A stretch of 51,476 bases of DNA from Candidatus Mediterraneibacter merdipullorum (GTDB lineage Bacteria; Bacillota; Clostridia; Lachnospirales; Lachnospiraceae), in assembly GCA_019117125.1 (NCBI GenBank), contig DXAL01000044.1:1-51476 (forward strand). Direction: 5' to 3'. The notes under the pieces are model-generated. The model ran no database searches. It worked only from the letters and a program-made list of their open reading frames with translations, and was not told the origin of the DNA. Shown piece after piece: positions 32,183 to 40,227 of this stretch (within the stretch, counting starts at the first letter, position 1; every line of letters starts with the position of its first letter). The position numbers and the translations under genes are program-made.

Positions 32183-33067
32183 ATGGGGGAAGAGTGGAAA
32201 CCAGAATATTCGGGACAAAGGCGGGAAGCAGGGCACAGGCAGAGGCACGCGGCGGGAAACCGGACGGCGGGCGTACGGTCTGTGAAAAGGAGGAAGAGAA
32301 ACAGGCATATCTTCTTAAAGATTGGTCTGTGCCTCATCCTGCTCCTGGCGGCGTCCCGCATCCTCCCGCTGGGGATGGACCTGGCATCAGGAGAGGGGAA
32401 ATTGGCGCTTCTGTCACTGACAGACGCGAGGGCAGGGGAAATCCTGAAGAACCGGGAGCAGTATCCGGAGGAACTGCTGGACCTTCTGAAAAGCAATGAA
32501 GAGACGCTGGACTTTGTGCTGGATTATCCGGAGAAAAAGGACGCGCCTCCGGCAGAGTCCATCGGCGGTGTGGAGCAGGGACGCATCCCCCTTCTCCTGC
32601 AGTGGGATGAACGCTGGGGATACGGCATCTACGGGGATGACATGATTGCCTTGAGCGGATGCGGACCGACGGTCATCGCCATGGTGGCGGCGGGGCTGAC
32701 CGGAGATGATACGGTCACGCCATACAAGGTGGCGCAGTTTGCCGCAGAGAACGGATACTATGCCGGCGATTCCGGGACGAGCTGGTCCCTGATGACCGAG
32801 GGCGCGCGGCAGTTCGGGATATACGGGGAAGAACTGGGGCTGAGCGCGGACGCGGTATTCTCCGCGCTGGAAGCCGGGCATCCGGTGGTCTGCAGCATGA
32901 GCCCGGGCGACTTCACCACCACAGGACACTTCATCGTGCTGACAGGCATTGAGGATGGCAGGATACGGGTCAATGACCCGAACAGCCGGAAGCGGAGTGA
33001 GAAGCTCTGGGATTTTGACCGGCTGGAGCCGCAGATTCGCAATCTGTGGGTATTCACGGCAGGGTAA
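32183..33067 (+). CDS. C39-like papain-fold peptidase, membrane anchored
   Basis: A 294-residue protein. A basic N-terminal tail (VKRRKRNRH) is followed by one membrane segment (IFLKIGLCLILLLAASRI, around residues 43-60), then a mostly acidic linker. The second half is a Peptidase_C39_2-type domain with Cys160 in LSGCGPTVIA, His249 in TGHFIVLTG, and Asn/Asp in VNDPNS. The ATG at 32183 has AAGGAGG upstream; the longer ORF has none. It is likely exported and acts on the outside, perhaps on peptides or as an amidase on the wall. Next to it is the remnant of a sortase-anchored protein. Confidence 0.8.
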   Translation: MGEEWKPEYSGQRREAGHRQRHAAGNRTAGVRSVKRRKRNRHIFLKIGLCLILLLAASRILPLGMDLASGEGKLALLSLTDARAGEILKNREQYPEELLDLLKSNEETLDFVLDYPEKKDAPPAESIGGVEQGRIPLLLQWDERWGYGIYGDDMIALSGCGPTVIAMVAAGLTGDDTVTPYKVAQFAAENGYYAGDSGTSWSLMTEGARQFGIYGEELGLSADAVFSALEAGHPVVCSMSPGDFTTTGHFIVLTGIEDGRIRVNDPNSRKRSEKLWDFDRLEPQIRNLWVFTAG

Positions 33068-33478
33068 ATGCGTCGTTCACGACAGGGGAAATGTATTTTG
33101 AAAAAACAGGGCGGATGGCAGTCTGATGCCGACGGACACTGGAAACTCTGTACCTGCGGAGTGAAATTAGACAGTGCCGCGCACACCTTTGTGTGGGTAA
33201 CAGATAAGGAAGCCACCGCAGCTGAGGCAGGTTTCAGGCACGAGGAGTGCACCGTCTGCAGCTATGAAAAAGCAGCGGTGAAAATCCCTGCGACAGGTAC
33301 AGCGGAAGAACCGACCGAGCCCTCGGCAGATGCCGATACAACAACCGACGATGGCAGCGCTTCTCCGCAGACCGGCGATGACAGCAATATTGCCTTGTGG
33401 CTTGCGGTCATGTTTATCTCCGGCATGGTCCTGACCGGCGCTATCTTCTGCAGCCACAAGAAAAAATACCGTAGATAA
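33068..33478 (+). pseudogene. C-terminal remnant of a sortase-anchored surface protein
   Basis: A 136-residue ORF. From about residue 15 it reads WQSDADGHWKLCTCGVKLD and then ATGTAEEPTEPSADADTT, the repeat and Thr/Ser-rich stalk seen at the C-terminus of large clostridial surface proteins. A cell-wall sorting signal follows: SPQTG, a hydrophobic stretch (IALWLAVMFISGMVLTGAIF), and the tail SHKKKYRR. There is no signal peptide and no ribosome site before the ATG, which directly abuts the preceding stop codon. It is most likely a 5'-truncated relic. A perfect terminator follows. Confidence 0.6.
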
Positions 33479-33518
33479 AAGCCTTATTACACCGGATACA
33501 ACCAGTGGAAACATAACA

Positions 33519-33560
33519 CAGCGGGTCGAGAACTTTTCGCTCTCGACCCGCTGCCCTTTT
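33519..33560 (+). terminator. Terminator after the surface-protein remnant
   Basis: CAGCGGGTCGAGA and TCTCGACCCGCTG form a perfect 13-pair stem with a 9-base loop, followed by CCCTTTT. Confidence 0.8.
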
Positions 33561-33573
33561 GCCAGTCAGGTAT

Positions 33574-33855
33574 TCAAAAACGCTTCGTTTCATCCTCATT
33601 TCTCAATTCCCTGACGAGCGCCACAACATCATCTTCCGAGGTCAGACCAGTGCGTTCCGCTTCTCCGGTCATTTCCTGCTGAAGAACCTGCATGGCATAC
33701 ACGGCAGAATTGACAATACGGACGGTGTTTCCCTCAACAATAAAAGTGACCCGGTCACCGTTTGACACACCAAGTACATCGCGAACATCTTTCGGAATTG
33801 TGATTTGCCCTTTTGCCATGACTTTTGCATTGTCTACAAACGCATTTACTGACAT
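33574..33855 (-). CDS. AbrB/SpoVT-type DNA-binding protein
   Basis: A 93-residue protein. VMAKGQITIPKDVRDVLG followed by VSNGDRVTFIVEGNTVRIV is the swapped-hairpin AbrB fold, as found in regulators and in antitoxins. The C-terminal half is acidic and helical, which would suit binding of a partner. The start at ATG 33855 has AAAGGTGG upstream; the longer frame runs through AT-rich non-coding DNA. No toxin-like gene is visible on either side, so it is an orphan antitoxin or a free regulator. Confidence 0.8.
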   Translation of the reverse strand: MSVNAFVDNAKVMAKGQITIPKDVRDVLGVSNGDRVTFIVEGNTVRIVNSAVYAMQVLQQEMTGEAERTGLTSEDDVVALVRELRNEDETKRF

Positions 33856-33944
33856 GATTATGCACCACCTTTCTGAAATATGGAAAGTAGGGGATTTCCT
33901 ACTTTTATTATATGCAGACCAAGCATAAAATTCAATGGAAATAT

Positions 33945-33990
33945 AAAATCCCCTCCGGTCGGACAGGAGCATCTGACCGGAGGGGATTTT
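33945..33990 (-). terminator. Terminator of argG
   Basis: AAAATCCCCTCCGGTC and GACCGGAGGGGATTTT form a perfect 16-pair stem around a 14-base loop. It is symmetrical and can stop transcripts from both sides. Confidence 0.92.
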
Positions 33991-34007
33991 CTGATTCGAT
34001 TCTTTTT

Positions 34008-35240
34008 TTATTTCTGATTCTCTTTTGAGAGTTCCTGCATCTTCATGGCGCGGACCTTAAGCGGAAGCCCGAACAGGGTGATGAATCCGTCTGCGTCGTG
34101 GTGGTCGTACATATCGCCTGTGGTGAAGCTTGCCAGAGACTCGCTGTACAGGGAGTAGGGGGAAGTCTCGCCGGCTTTGATGATGTTGCCCTTGTACAGT
34201 TTGAACTTCACTTCACCGGTCACATACTGCTGGGTCACTTCCACGAATGCGCGGATGGCTTCGCACAGCGGCGTGAACCATTTGCCTTCGTATACGACCT
34301 GAGCCAGCTTGTTCCCCATCTCTTTCTTGACTTCATAAGTCGCGCGGTCGAGGATGAGCTCTTCCAGCTGCTGGTGTGCTGCCATGAGTATGGTTCCGCC
34401 CGGCGTCTCATATACGCCGCGGGACTTCATGCCGACGACGCGGTTCTCTACGATATCCACGATGCCGATGCCGTGTTTTCCGCCCAGGCGGTTCAGCTCT
34501 TTGATGATGTCGGCGACCTTCATGGATTTGCCGTTGATGGTCTTCGGCACGCCTGCCTCAAATGTCATCGTCACATATTCCGGGTCATCCGGAGCATGTT
34601 CCGGTGATACGCTCAGGACGAGCAGGTCATCGTAGTTCGGCTCCACAGACGGGTCTTCCAGCTCCAGACCCTCGTGGCTGATGTGCCACAGATTGCGGTC
34701 GCGGCTGTAGCTGTGCTTCGTGTCGAAGGGAAGGTCAATGCCGTGCGCCTTGCAGTATGCGATTTCGTCCTCGCGGGACTGCATGGTCCACAGGTCAGTC
34801 ATGCGCCAGGGTGCGATAATCTTGATATCCGGAGCCAGCGCCTTGATGCCCAGCTCGAACCGTATCTGGTCGTTTCCTTTTCCGGTAGCGCCGTGGCAGA
34901 TGGCGACAGCGCCTTCCTTGCGGGCAATCTCCACCAGTTTTTTCGCGATGGCGGGACGCGCCATGGAAGTGCCGAGAAGATATGCATTTTCATAGACCGC
35001 GCCTGCTTTGACGCAGGGCATGATAAAGTCCTCCGCAAATTCGTCCACGATATTTTCAATATATAACTTGGATGCGCCGGAGAGCTTCGCGCGCTCGTCC
35101 AGTCCGTCCAGCTCCTCGCCCTGTCCGCAGTCGATGCAGCAGCAGATGACGTCGTAGCCAAATGTCTCTTTCAGCCACGGGATGATGGCTGTTGTGTCAA
35201 GTCCTCCGGAATATGCTAAAACCACTTTTTCTTTGCTCAT
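34008..35240 (-). CDS. argG: Argininosuccinate synthase
   Basis: A 410-residue enzyme joining citrulline and aspartate with ATP, the penultimate step of arginine synthesis. LAYSGGLDTT is the ATP pyrophosphatase P-loop; further landmarks are HGATGKGNDQIRFE, SYSRDRNLWHISHEG and RGVYETPGGTIL. ATG 35240 follows AGGAGGC; the longer frame is rejected. argH is not adjacent, so the pathway genes are dispersed. Promoter at 35338-35366. Confidence 0.96.
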   Translation of the reverse strand: MSKEKVVLAYSGGLDTTAIIPWLKETFGYDVICCCIDCGQGEELDGLDERAKLSGASKLYIENIVDEFAEDFIMPCVKAGAVYENAYLLGTSMARPAIAKKLVEIARKEGAVAICHGATGKGNDQIRFELGIKALAPDIKIIAPWRMTDLWTMQSREDEIAYCKAHGIDLPFDTKHSYSRDRNLWHISHEGLELEDPSVEPNYDDLLVLSVSPEHAPDDPEYVTMTFEAGVPKTINGKSMKVADIIKELNRLGGKHGIGIVDIVENRVVGMKSRGVYETPGGTILMAAHQQLEELILDRATYEVKKEMGNKLAQVVYEGKWFTPLCEAIRAFVEVTQQYVTGEVKFKLYKGNIIKAGETSPYSLYSESLASFTTGDMYDHHDADGFITLFGLPLKVRAMKMQELSKENQK

Positions 35241-35337
35241 TCTCAAATAGCCTCCTGAATGTATTTTTATTAATTTTGCCATCCGGCGGAGCGGACGGCG
35301 GCTTTTCCTGATATGTCAGCCCTGCGGGCTACAACAT

Positions 35338-35366
35338 ACTATACACCAGAAGTTATATTTATGCAA
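35338..35366 (-). promoter_or_regulatory. Promoter of argG
   Basis: On the minus strand TTGCAT (35361-35366) and TATAGT (35338-35343) are 17 bases apart. The leader before the ATG is about 90 bases. Confidence 0.65.
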
Positions 35367-35380
35367 GAAGAAATTTATAA

Positions 35381-35430
35381 AAATGAATGAGAATGTATAT
35401 ATACATATAATTATGCATAAAAATACATAG
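35381..35430 (-). promoter_or_regulatory. Possible ArgR-type sites upstream of argG
   Basis: TTATGCATAAAAATACATAG (35411-35430) resembles an ARG box (TGAATAAAAATTCA-like) with two to three mismatches, and ATGAATGAGAATGTAT lies nearby. A perfect palindrome, ATGTATATATACAT (35393-35406), sits between them. All lie upstream of the argG -35. Tentative. Confidence 0.3.
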
Positions 35431-35454
35431 CGCTGCATTTTTATGGGATAGTGA

Positions 35455-35483
35455 TTGACAAAATCCGTTGCAAAATCCATAAT
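35455..35483 (+). promoter_or_regulatory. Promoter of the flavodoxin gene
   Basis: TTGACA (35455-35460), 17 bases, then CATAAT (35478-35483). The -10 is overlapped by the left arm of a long inverted repeat. Confidence 0.75.
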
Positions 35484-35517
35484 CGAGTTATACAAATTGT
35501 TTATATAACCCGATTAT
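35479..35517 (+). promoter_or_regulatory. Inverted-repeat operator in the flavodoxin promoter
   Basis: ATAATCGAGTTATA (35479-35492) and TATAACCCGATTAT (35504-35517) are inverted repeats matching in 13 of 14 positions, with an 11-base gap. They cover the -10 and the transcription start, so a bound protein would repress. The regulator is not encoded next to it. Confidence 0.7.
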
Positions 35518-35530
35518 ATGGAGGAGTACA

Positions 35531-36076
35531 ATGCCAGGACAAAGAATTACAAAAGGAATTATTGTTTATCAGTCAAAATATGGGGCAACAAAAAAATATG
35601 CCGAGTGGCTTCAGGTCATGACGGATTATCCTTGTGTAGAAACATCAAAAGCAACAATAAATGAAGTGGCACAGTACGATGCAATCGTATTATGCGGCGG
35701 CATATATGCTTCTGGAATATCCGGATTATCATTTTTGAAAAAGAATATGGACAAGCTGAAAAACAAAAAACTGGCTATATTATGTATAGGTGCTTCTCCC
35801 TGTGATGAGGATGCATTAACAGCAATCAGAGAGCACAATCTGAAGGGCGATTTAAGAGATATTCCACTTTTTTATGGGAGGGGTGCATGGAACGAAAGTA
35901 AAATGAATTTTATTGACAAAACTTTATGCAGAATGCTGCAGAAATCTGTGGCAAAAAAAGACCCGGATACATACGAACCGTGGATGAAAGCTCTTATGTG
36001 TGCGGCAGGACAAGACTGTGACTGGACGGATAAAAAGTATTTAATCCCATTAATGGATTTTTTGAATTTATGTTAA
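35531..36076 (+). CDS. Flavodoxin-domain protein
   Basis: A 181-residue protein with a flavodoxin-like N-terminus (GIIVYQSKYGATKKYAEWL, phosphate loop) and the middle segment DAIVLCGGIYASGISGLSFL; it resembles the HemG-like flavodoxin_5 group. The C-terminus is extended, with Cys and Trp residues (CAAGQDCDWTDKKYL). The gene is much richer in A and T than its neighbours and uses AAA/ATA-type codons, which suggests a recent acquisition. GGAGGAG precedes the ATG. Its promoter carries a long inverted repeat, so it is probably induced by an unknown signal. Confidence 0.8.
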   Translation: MPGQRITKGIIVYQSKYGATKKYAEWLQVMTDYPCVETSKATINEVAQYDAIVLCGGIYASGISGLSFLKKNMDKLKNKKLAILCIGASPCDEDALTAIREHNLKGDLRDIPLFYGRGAWNESKMNFIDKTLCRMLQKSVAKKDPDTYEPWMKALMCAAGQDCDWTDKKYLIPLMDFLNLC

Positions 36077-36100
36077 AAATCCCATGTTTTGAAAAAAATA

Positions 36101-36129
36101 CTGCCACATTTGTGAAAAAGCAGTATAAT
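36101..36129 (+). promoter_or_regulatory. Promoter of the malic enzyme gene
   Basis: CTGCCA (36101-36106), 17 bases, then TATAAT (36124-36129). The leader is about 95 bases. Confidence 0.6.
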
Positions 36130-36150
36130 AGCATTGGAGTGTATAAATAC

Positions 36151-36185
36151 GCGGAAATATGCAAAAAGGAAGTGTATATTTCTGC
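36151..36185 (+). repeat. Inverted repeat in the malic enzyme leader
   Basis: GCGGAAATATGC (36151-36162) and GTATATTTCTGC (36174-36185) are inverted repeats matching in 10 of 12 positions. They may be an operator just after the start site or an RNA hairpin. Confidence 0.45.
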
Positions 36186-36227
36186 ATGCTTTCAATAGAA
36201 TAAACATCAACATCAGGAGGCAGTTTT

Positions 36228-37400
36228 ATGGACTATGCAAAAGAATCATTGAAGATGCACTACGAACTGAAAGGCAAGATTGAAGTGAAGAGCCGCGCTG
36301 CGGTGGATTCCAAAGAGGCGCTGAGCCTGGCGTACACACCTGGGGTTGCGCAGCCCTGTCTGGAAATCCAGAAGGATGTGGACAAGAGCTTTGAGCTGAC
36401 GAGACGCTGGAATACCGTCGCCGTTGTCACGGACGGTACGGCAGTCCTCGGTCTGGGGGACATCGGACCGGAGGCGGGCATGCCGGTCATGGAAGGCAAG
36501 TGCGTGCTGTTCAAGGAGTTTGGCGATGTGGACGCCATCCCGCTCTGCGTAAGGTCAAAAGATGTGGACGACATTGTCCGGACAGTCAGCCTGATTGCCG
36601 GAAGTTTCGGCGGCGTCAACCTGGAGGACATTTCCGCGCCGAGATGCTTTGAGATAGAGAAGCGCCTGAAAGAATGCTGCGACATCCCGATTTTCCACGA
36701 TGACCAGCATGGAACGGCTGTCATCACTCTTGCCGGAATGATTAACGCGCTGAAGATTGTGGGCAAGAAGATTGAGGACGTGAAGATTGTGACATCCGGC
36801 GCAGGAGCGGCGGGAATCGCCATCATCCGCCTGCTGATGTCCATGGGACTTAAGAATGTCATCATGACAGACCGCCACGGCGCGATTTATGAAGGAAGGG
36901 ATTATCTCAATCCCATCAAAGAAGAGATGGCGAAAATCACGAACTTCAACCATGAGAAAGGGACGCTGGCAGAAGTGATAAAAGGAGCGGATGTATTCAT
37001 CGGCGTCTCTGCGCCGGGCACGCTGACGCAGGATATGGTGCGCACGATGGCGAAAGACCCGATTATCTTCGCATGCGCGAATCCGACTCCGGAAATCTTC
37101 CCGGATGAGGCAAAAGCAGCGGGAGCGGCGGTTGTCTCTACCGGGCGCAGCGATTTCCCGAACCAGGTGAACAACGTCCTGTGCTTCCCGGGCATCTTCC
37201 GCGGTGCACTGGATGTGCGCGCATCCGATATCAACGACGAGATGAAAGTCGCGGCTGCATACGCAATCGCGGGACTTGTCAGCGATGAGGAACTCAATCC
37301 CGATTATATCCTTCCGGCAGCATTTGACCCGCGCGTGAAGGATGCGGTGGCAAAAGCGACGGCTGAGGCTGCGAGAAAGAGCGGCGTGGCAAGGATTTAA
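36228..37400 (+). CDS. NAD(P)-dependent malic enzyme
   Basis: A 390-residue enzyme that decarboxylates malate to pyruvate. The malic domain has YTPGVAQPCLEI, TDGTAVLGLGDIGP and FHDDQHGTAVITLAG (metal ligands in the DD pair). The Rossmann domain has TSGAGAAGIAI and ACANPTPEI. This is the short bacterial type. TCAGGAGGCAG precedes the ATG. It is a single gene with its own promoter. Coenzyme preference cannot be judged. Confidence 0.95.
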   Translation: MDYAKESLKMHYELKGKIEVKSRAAVDSKEALSLAYTPGVAQPCLEIQKDVDKSFELTRRWNTVAVVTDGTAVLGLGDIGPEAGMPVMEGKCVLFKEFGDVDAIPLCVRSKDVDDIVRTVSLIAGSFGGVNLEDISAPRCFEIEKRLKECCDIPIFHDDQHGTAVITLAGMINALKIVGKKIEDVKIVTSGAGAAGIAIIRLLMSMGLKNVIMTDRHGAIYEGRDYLNPIKEEMAKITNFNHEKGTLAEVIKGADVFIGVSAPGTLTQDMVRTMAKDPIIFACANPTPEIFPDEAKAAGAAVVSTGRSDFPNQVNNVLCFPGIFRGALDVRASDINDEMKVAAAYAIAGLVSDEELNPDYILPAAFDPRVKDAVAKATAEAARKSGVARI

Positions 37401-37572
37401 GCAGGACGCGCGGCGGTTTCGCCCAGAGGAGCGGACAGAGACAGCCAGAACAGACAACGAAAGACAGAACAGATATGAGCAGAGGAGATTCCGGAAAGGC
37501 ATTTCCTCTGCTTTTTGCATAAACTGGGATATGACAGTGGAAATACATGCGGGATGCCGGAAGGGAGCTGCT

Positions 37573-38670
37573 TTGATATCACTGAGTCTGTGCATGATAG
37601 TAAGAGATGAGGAGAAAGTGCTGGGGAGATGCCTTGCGAGCGTGAAAGGTCTGGCAGACGAGGTCGTCATCGTGGATACCGGGTCTGCCGACCGGACGAA
37701 GGAGATTGCGGCGCAGTATACGGACCGGATTTACGATTTCGTCTGGGAGGATGACTTTTCCGCGGCGCGTAATTTCGCATTTCAAAAGGGAACCTGCGAC
37801 TATCTGATGTGGCTGGATGCGGACGATGTTATCCCGGAGCGGGAAGCCCGGAAGTTCCTGGAACTGAAACGGACGCTCCCAAAAGATGCAGACGTCGTGA
37901 TGATGCCTTACGCGACTGCCTTTGACGAACAGGGGCGCAGTACATTTACCTATTACAGAGAACGCATCGTAAGGAACCGTGCGGGGTATCTTTTCCGGGG
38001 AAGAGTCCATGAGGTGATTCCGCCGACGGGGACGGTCGTTTATTCGGACGTGTGTGTGGAACATTGGAAGAGCGGGACAGGAGATGGTGTGCGGAACCTC
38101 CGCATTTATGAAGGGATGGAGCGCAGAGGGGAACCGTTTGACGCCCGGGCGCTGTATTACTATGGAAGGGAGCTTTTGTTCCACCGAAGATATGAGAAGG
38201 CGGCGGAGATACTGGAAAGATTTCTGCACCGTCCGGACGGCTGGGTGGAAAACCGCATCGACGCGGCGCGGCAGCTTTCCCGCTGCTATGCTGCCATGGG
38301 TGAGAAGGAGAGAGCGCTGGAAAGCCTGCTGCACACATTTGCATATGATGTGCCGCGGGGCGAGGTGTGCTGCGACCTGGCAGGCTGCTTCCAGGAACAG
38401 GAAAGATATGACCTTGCCATTTTCTGGTATCGGCAGGCGCTCCACGCAGAAAAAAAGCCGGAGACCGGCGCGTTTGTGGAAGAGGACTGTTACGGCTTCC
38501 TGCCTGCGCTGGGGCTGTGCGTCTGCTGTGACAGGCTGGGCAGGTATGAGGAAGCGGCGGGATACAATGAACTGGCGGGGACTTACAGACCGCAGTCCCC
38601 GTATTATCTGAGCAATGTGGAGTATTTTCGGGAGATGGGCGTTCAGGCTGAGTCTTTTCCTGCTTTATGA
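37573..38670 (+). CDS. Family 2 glycosyltransferase with TPR-like C-terminus
   Basis: A 365-residue protein. The N-terminal GT-A domain opens [19 protein letters not shown] and continues with [13 protein letters not shown] and [11 protein letters not shown] (DxD-type motif, Asp82 to Asp85). From about residue 180 it becomes helical, with tetratricopeptide-like repeats ([20 protein letters not shown], then [19 protein letters not shown]). TTG 37573 is chosen as start, with AAGGGAG upstream; the ATG codons further upstream lack a ribosome site. It stands directly upstream of the collagen-like gene, a candidate acceptor. Confidence 0.82.
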   Translation: MISLSLCMIVRDEEKVLGRCLASVKGLADEVVIVDTGSADRTKEIAAQYTDRIYDFVWEDDFSAARNFAFQKGTCDYLMWLDADDVIPEREARKFLELKRTLPKDADVVMMPYATAFDEQGRSTFTYYRERIVRNRAGYLFRGRVHEVIPPTGTVVYSDVCVEHWKSGTGDGVRNLRIYEGMERRGEPFDARALYYYGRELLFHRRYEKAAEILERFLHRPDGWVENRIDAARQLSRCYAAMGEKERALESLLHTFAYDVPRGEVCCDLAGCFQEQERYDLAIFWYRQALHAEKKPETGAFVEEDCYGFLPALGLCVCCDRLGRYEEAAGYNELAGTYRPQSPYYLSNVEYFREMGVQAESFPAL

Positions 38671-38685
38671 AATGCAGTAATCCGG

Positions 38686-38711
38686 ACCTTTTGCCCCTGT
38701 TTTCATATACT
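38686..38711 (+). promoter_or_regulatory. Candidate sigma-K (or sigma-E) sporulation promoter
   Basis: AC (38686-38687), a gap of 16 bases, and CATATACT (38704-38711) fit the AC-N16-CATAnnnT pattern of late mother-cell promoters. The -35 element is short and can match by chance, so this is only suggestive. Confidence 0.4.
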
Positions 38712-38795
38712 GATATCAGATGGGAATTTTTCCCGTCCGGGATGCGCTTAGCGCGGAATGCGCAGGCGAGCCTGAAAGAAAGGAGGTCAGAAGAG

Positions 38796-39899
38796 ATGAT
38801 GTGGTTTAAGAGAAAGAATACCGAAGAAATCCGACAGGACAGTGAGATGCAGGACAATGAGATTGAAGAGCAGTCTGCCGGCTGCCGTGACGACTGCGGA
38901 TGCAGCCAGCCGTCCGGTTCCTGCCAGTGGACGCCGTTCGGATGTCATCGTCCCTGTCCGCCGAAGCCCTGCTGTTGTACCGGTCCTACCGGAGCGACCG
39001 GGGCAACCGGACCAATGGGACCAGCCGGACTCGATGGAGCGACCGGGGCGACCGGACCTGCCGGGGCAACAGGAGCGACGGGAGCCACCGGACCGACGGG
39101 ACCGACCGGAGCGACCGGACCAGCCGGAGGACCCACCGGAGCCACGGGACCAGCCGGAGCAACCGGCGTCATCGGACCGACGGGACCCACCGGAGCCACG
39201 GGACCTGCTGGAGCAGATGGAGCCATCGGAGCTACCGGACCGACGGGACCGACCGGAGCCACGGGACCTGCGGGAGCAGACGGAGCAACCGGAGCCACCG
39301 GCGTCACTGGACCGACGGGACCAACCGGAGCTACGGGACCGGCAGGAGCTACCGGACTTACCGGATTTACCGGAGCCACCGGACCTGATGGAGCCACCGG
39401 GGCTACCGGACCGACGGGACCAACCGGAGCCACCGGACCCACCGGAGCTACGGGACCGGCAGGGACCGGGACAGCAGCGCCGGCGAGCTTCCTGTCTGCA
39501 TATTCGACCCCGGTGCAGACCGGGACGGCGGGCACGAATCTGGTCTTTGACCGGAATGCCATCATTGCGGGGACGGATGTCACCCATGAGCAGAACAGTC
39601 CGCAGGTCATGATACAGACGCCCGGCTACTATGAAGTGTCCTTCCACGGGACGGTGGGACCGGGCAGCGGAGTGACTTTCCCGCTCACGGTAACGCTCTA
39701 TCTGGAACAGCAGGGCACGGAGGTCCCGGGGGCGGCAGTCCAGCAGACGTTCCAGACGTCTACGGATTCGAGCAGCCTGGGCTTTCAGCAGTTCGTGGAA
39801 GTGATGGACACCCCGGCGGTCCTCCAGGTGGCAGGACAGGGCGGAGCGTTCTATTACGGAGGCGTGACGCTGACGGTGCAGAAGACCGGAGATATCTGA
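38796..39899 (+). CDS. Collagen-like repeat protein with C1q/TNF-like C-terminal domain
   Basis: A 367-residue protein in three parts. Residues 1-62 are charged and then Cys-rich ([10 protein letters not shown] and PKPCCCTG). Residues 63 to about 225 are an uninterrupted Gly-X-Y array of about 54 triplets, mostly [12 protein letters not shown]. The last 140 residues form a beta-rich trimerisation domain ([20 protein letters not shown], later [17 protein letters not shown]). This is the plan of BclA/exosporium filament proteins. No classical signal peptide is visible, as expected for spore-surface proteins. AAAGGAGGTCAG precedes the two adjacent ATGs. Confidence 0.9.
   Translation: MMWFKRKNTEEIRQDSEMQDNEIEEQSAGCRDDCGCSQPSGSCQWTPFGCHRPCPPKPCCCTGPTGATGATGPMGPAGLDGATGATGPAGATGATGATGPTGPTGATGPAGGPTGATGPAGATGVIGPTGPTGATGPAGADGAIGATGPTGPTGATGPAGADGATGATGVTGPTGPTGATGPAGATGLTGFTGATGPDGATGATGPTGPTGATGPTGATGPAGTGTAAPASFLSAYSTPVQTGTAGTNLVFDRNAIIAGTDVTHEQNSPQVMIQTPGYYEVSFHGTVGPGSGVTFPLTVTLYLEQQGTEVPGAAVQQTFQTSTDSSSLGFQQFVEVMDTPAVLQVAGQGGAFYYGGVTLTVQKTGDI
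38978..39470 (+). repeat. Tandem DNA repeats encoding the collagen-like array
   Basis: Nine- to 18-base units such as GGACCGACGGGACC and GGAGCCACC recur in tandem. Copies differ mainly at third codon positions. Length variation between strains by slippage or recombination is likely. Confidence 0.9.
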
Positions 39900-39908
39900 G
39901 CCACGGGA

Positions 39909-39938
39909 GGGTGCGGCGCGGATGCGCCGCGCCCTTTT
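39909..39938 (+). terminator. Terminator of the collagen-like gene
   Basis: GGGTGCGGCGC and GCGCCGCGCCC form an 11-pair stem with one G-T pair and a 4-base loop, followed by TTTT. Confidence 0.8.
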
Positions 39939-39994
39939 GACGGAGGAGCTGTGCCCTTTTGGCGGAGCGGCGGAACGCCCGACGGAATTGTAAG

Positions 39995-40080
39995 AAGTGC
40001 AAGAAAGTTATAAAAAAACTATAACTTTTTTATAAAAACTATATAATCAAAAATGCAAGAGGAATCATAAAAAGTGCAAA
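39995..40080 (+). promoter_or_regulatory. Three AAGTGCAAG-type boxes upstream of the PTS operon
   Basis: AAGTGCAAG (39995-40003), AAATGCAAG (40051-40059) and AAGTGCAAA (40072-40080) lie in the same orientation. The last two are 21 bases apart, two helical turns, and the last one reaches the -35 position. The motif also occurs upstream of the AraC-family gene, so these are likely binding sites of that regulator. Confidence 0.65.
40004..40028 (+). repeat. AT-rich inverted repeat between the boxes
   Basis: AAAGTTATA and TATAACTTT form perfect 9-base arms around an A-rich 7-base gap, followed by further T residues. It may be a weak terminator or a bent/binding element. Confidence 0.5.
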
Positions 40081-40097
40081 CTAAGAAACCCAAAGTC

Positions 40098-40106
40098 TGG
40101 TATAAT
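40098..40106 (+). promoter_or_regulatory. Extended -10 promoter of the PTS operon
   Basis: TGG and a perfect TATAAT (40101-40106). The -35 position (AAACTA, 40078-40083) does not match consensus, which fits an activator-dependent promoter. The leader of about 115 bases contains a weak match to a catabolite-response element (TGGAAACGGCATGA, 40155-40168; two mismatches). Confidence 0.65.
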
Positions 40107-40227
40107 AAATTCTGTAAGCAGATTTTGACTCCCGTGTCAACGGGGAAAGGTTTGTGGAAACGGCATGAGGGCTGAGAAGTTCACAGTCCGCCAAATGCTG
40201 AATTTTTAAAGAAAGGAGGATGCGAGC

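Noticed and set aside
38978-39470. CRISPR-like array
   Set aside because: The repeats are coding Gly-X-Y units without unique spacers of constant length.
38787-39647. Ser/Gly/Arg-rich and Pro/Val-rich ORFs in other frames of the collagen gene
   Set aside because: Repetitive DNA keeps all frames open. Only the Gly-X-Y frame has a ribosome site and a folded C-terminal domain.
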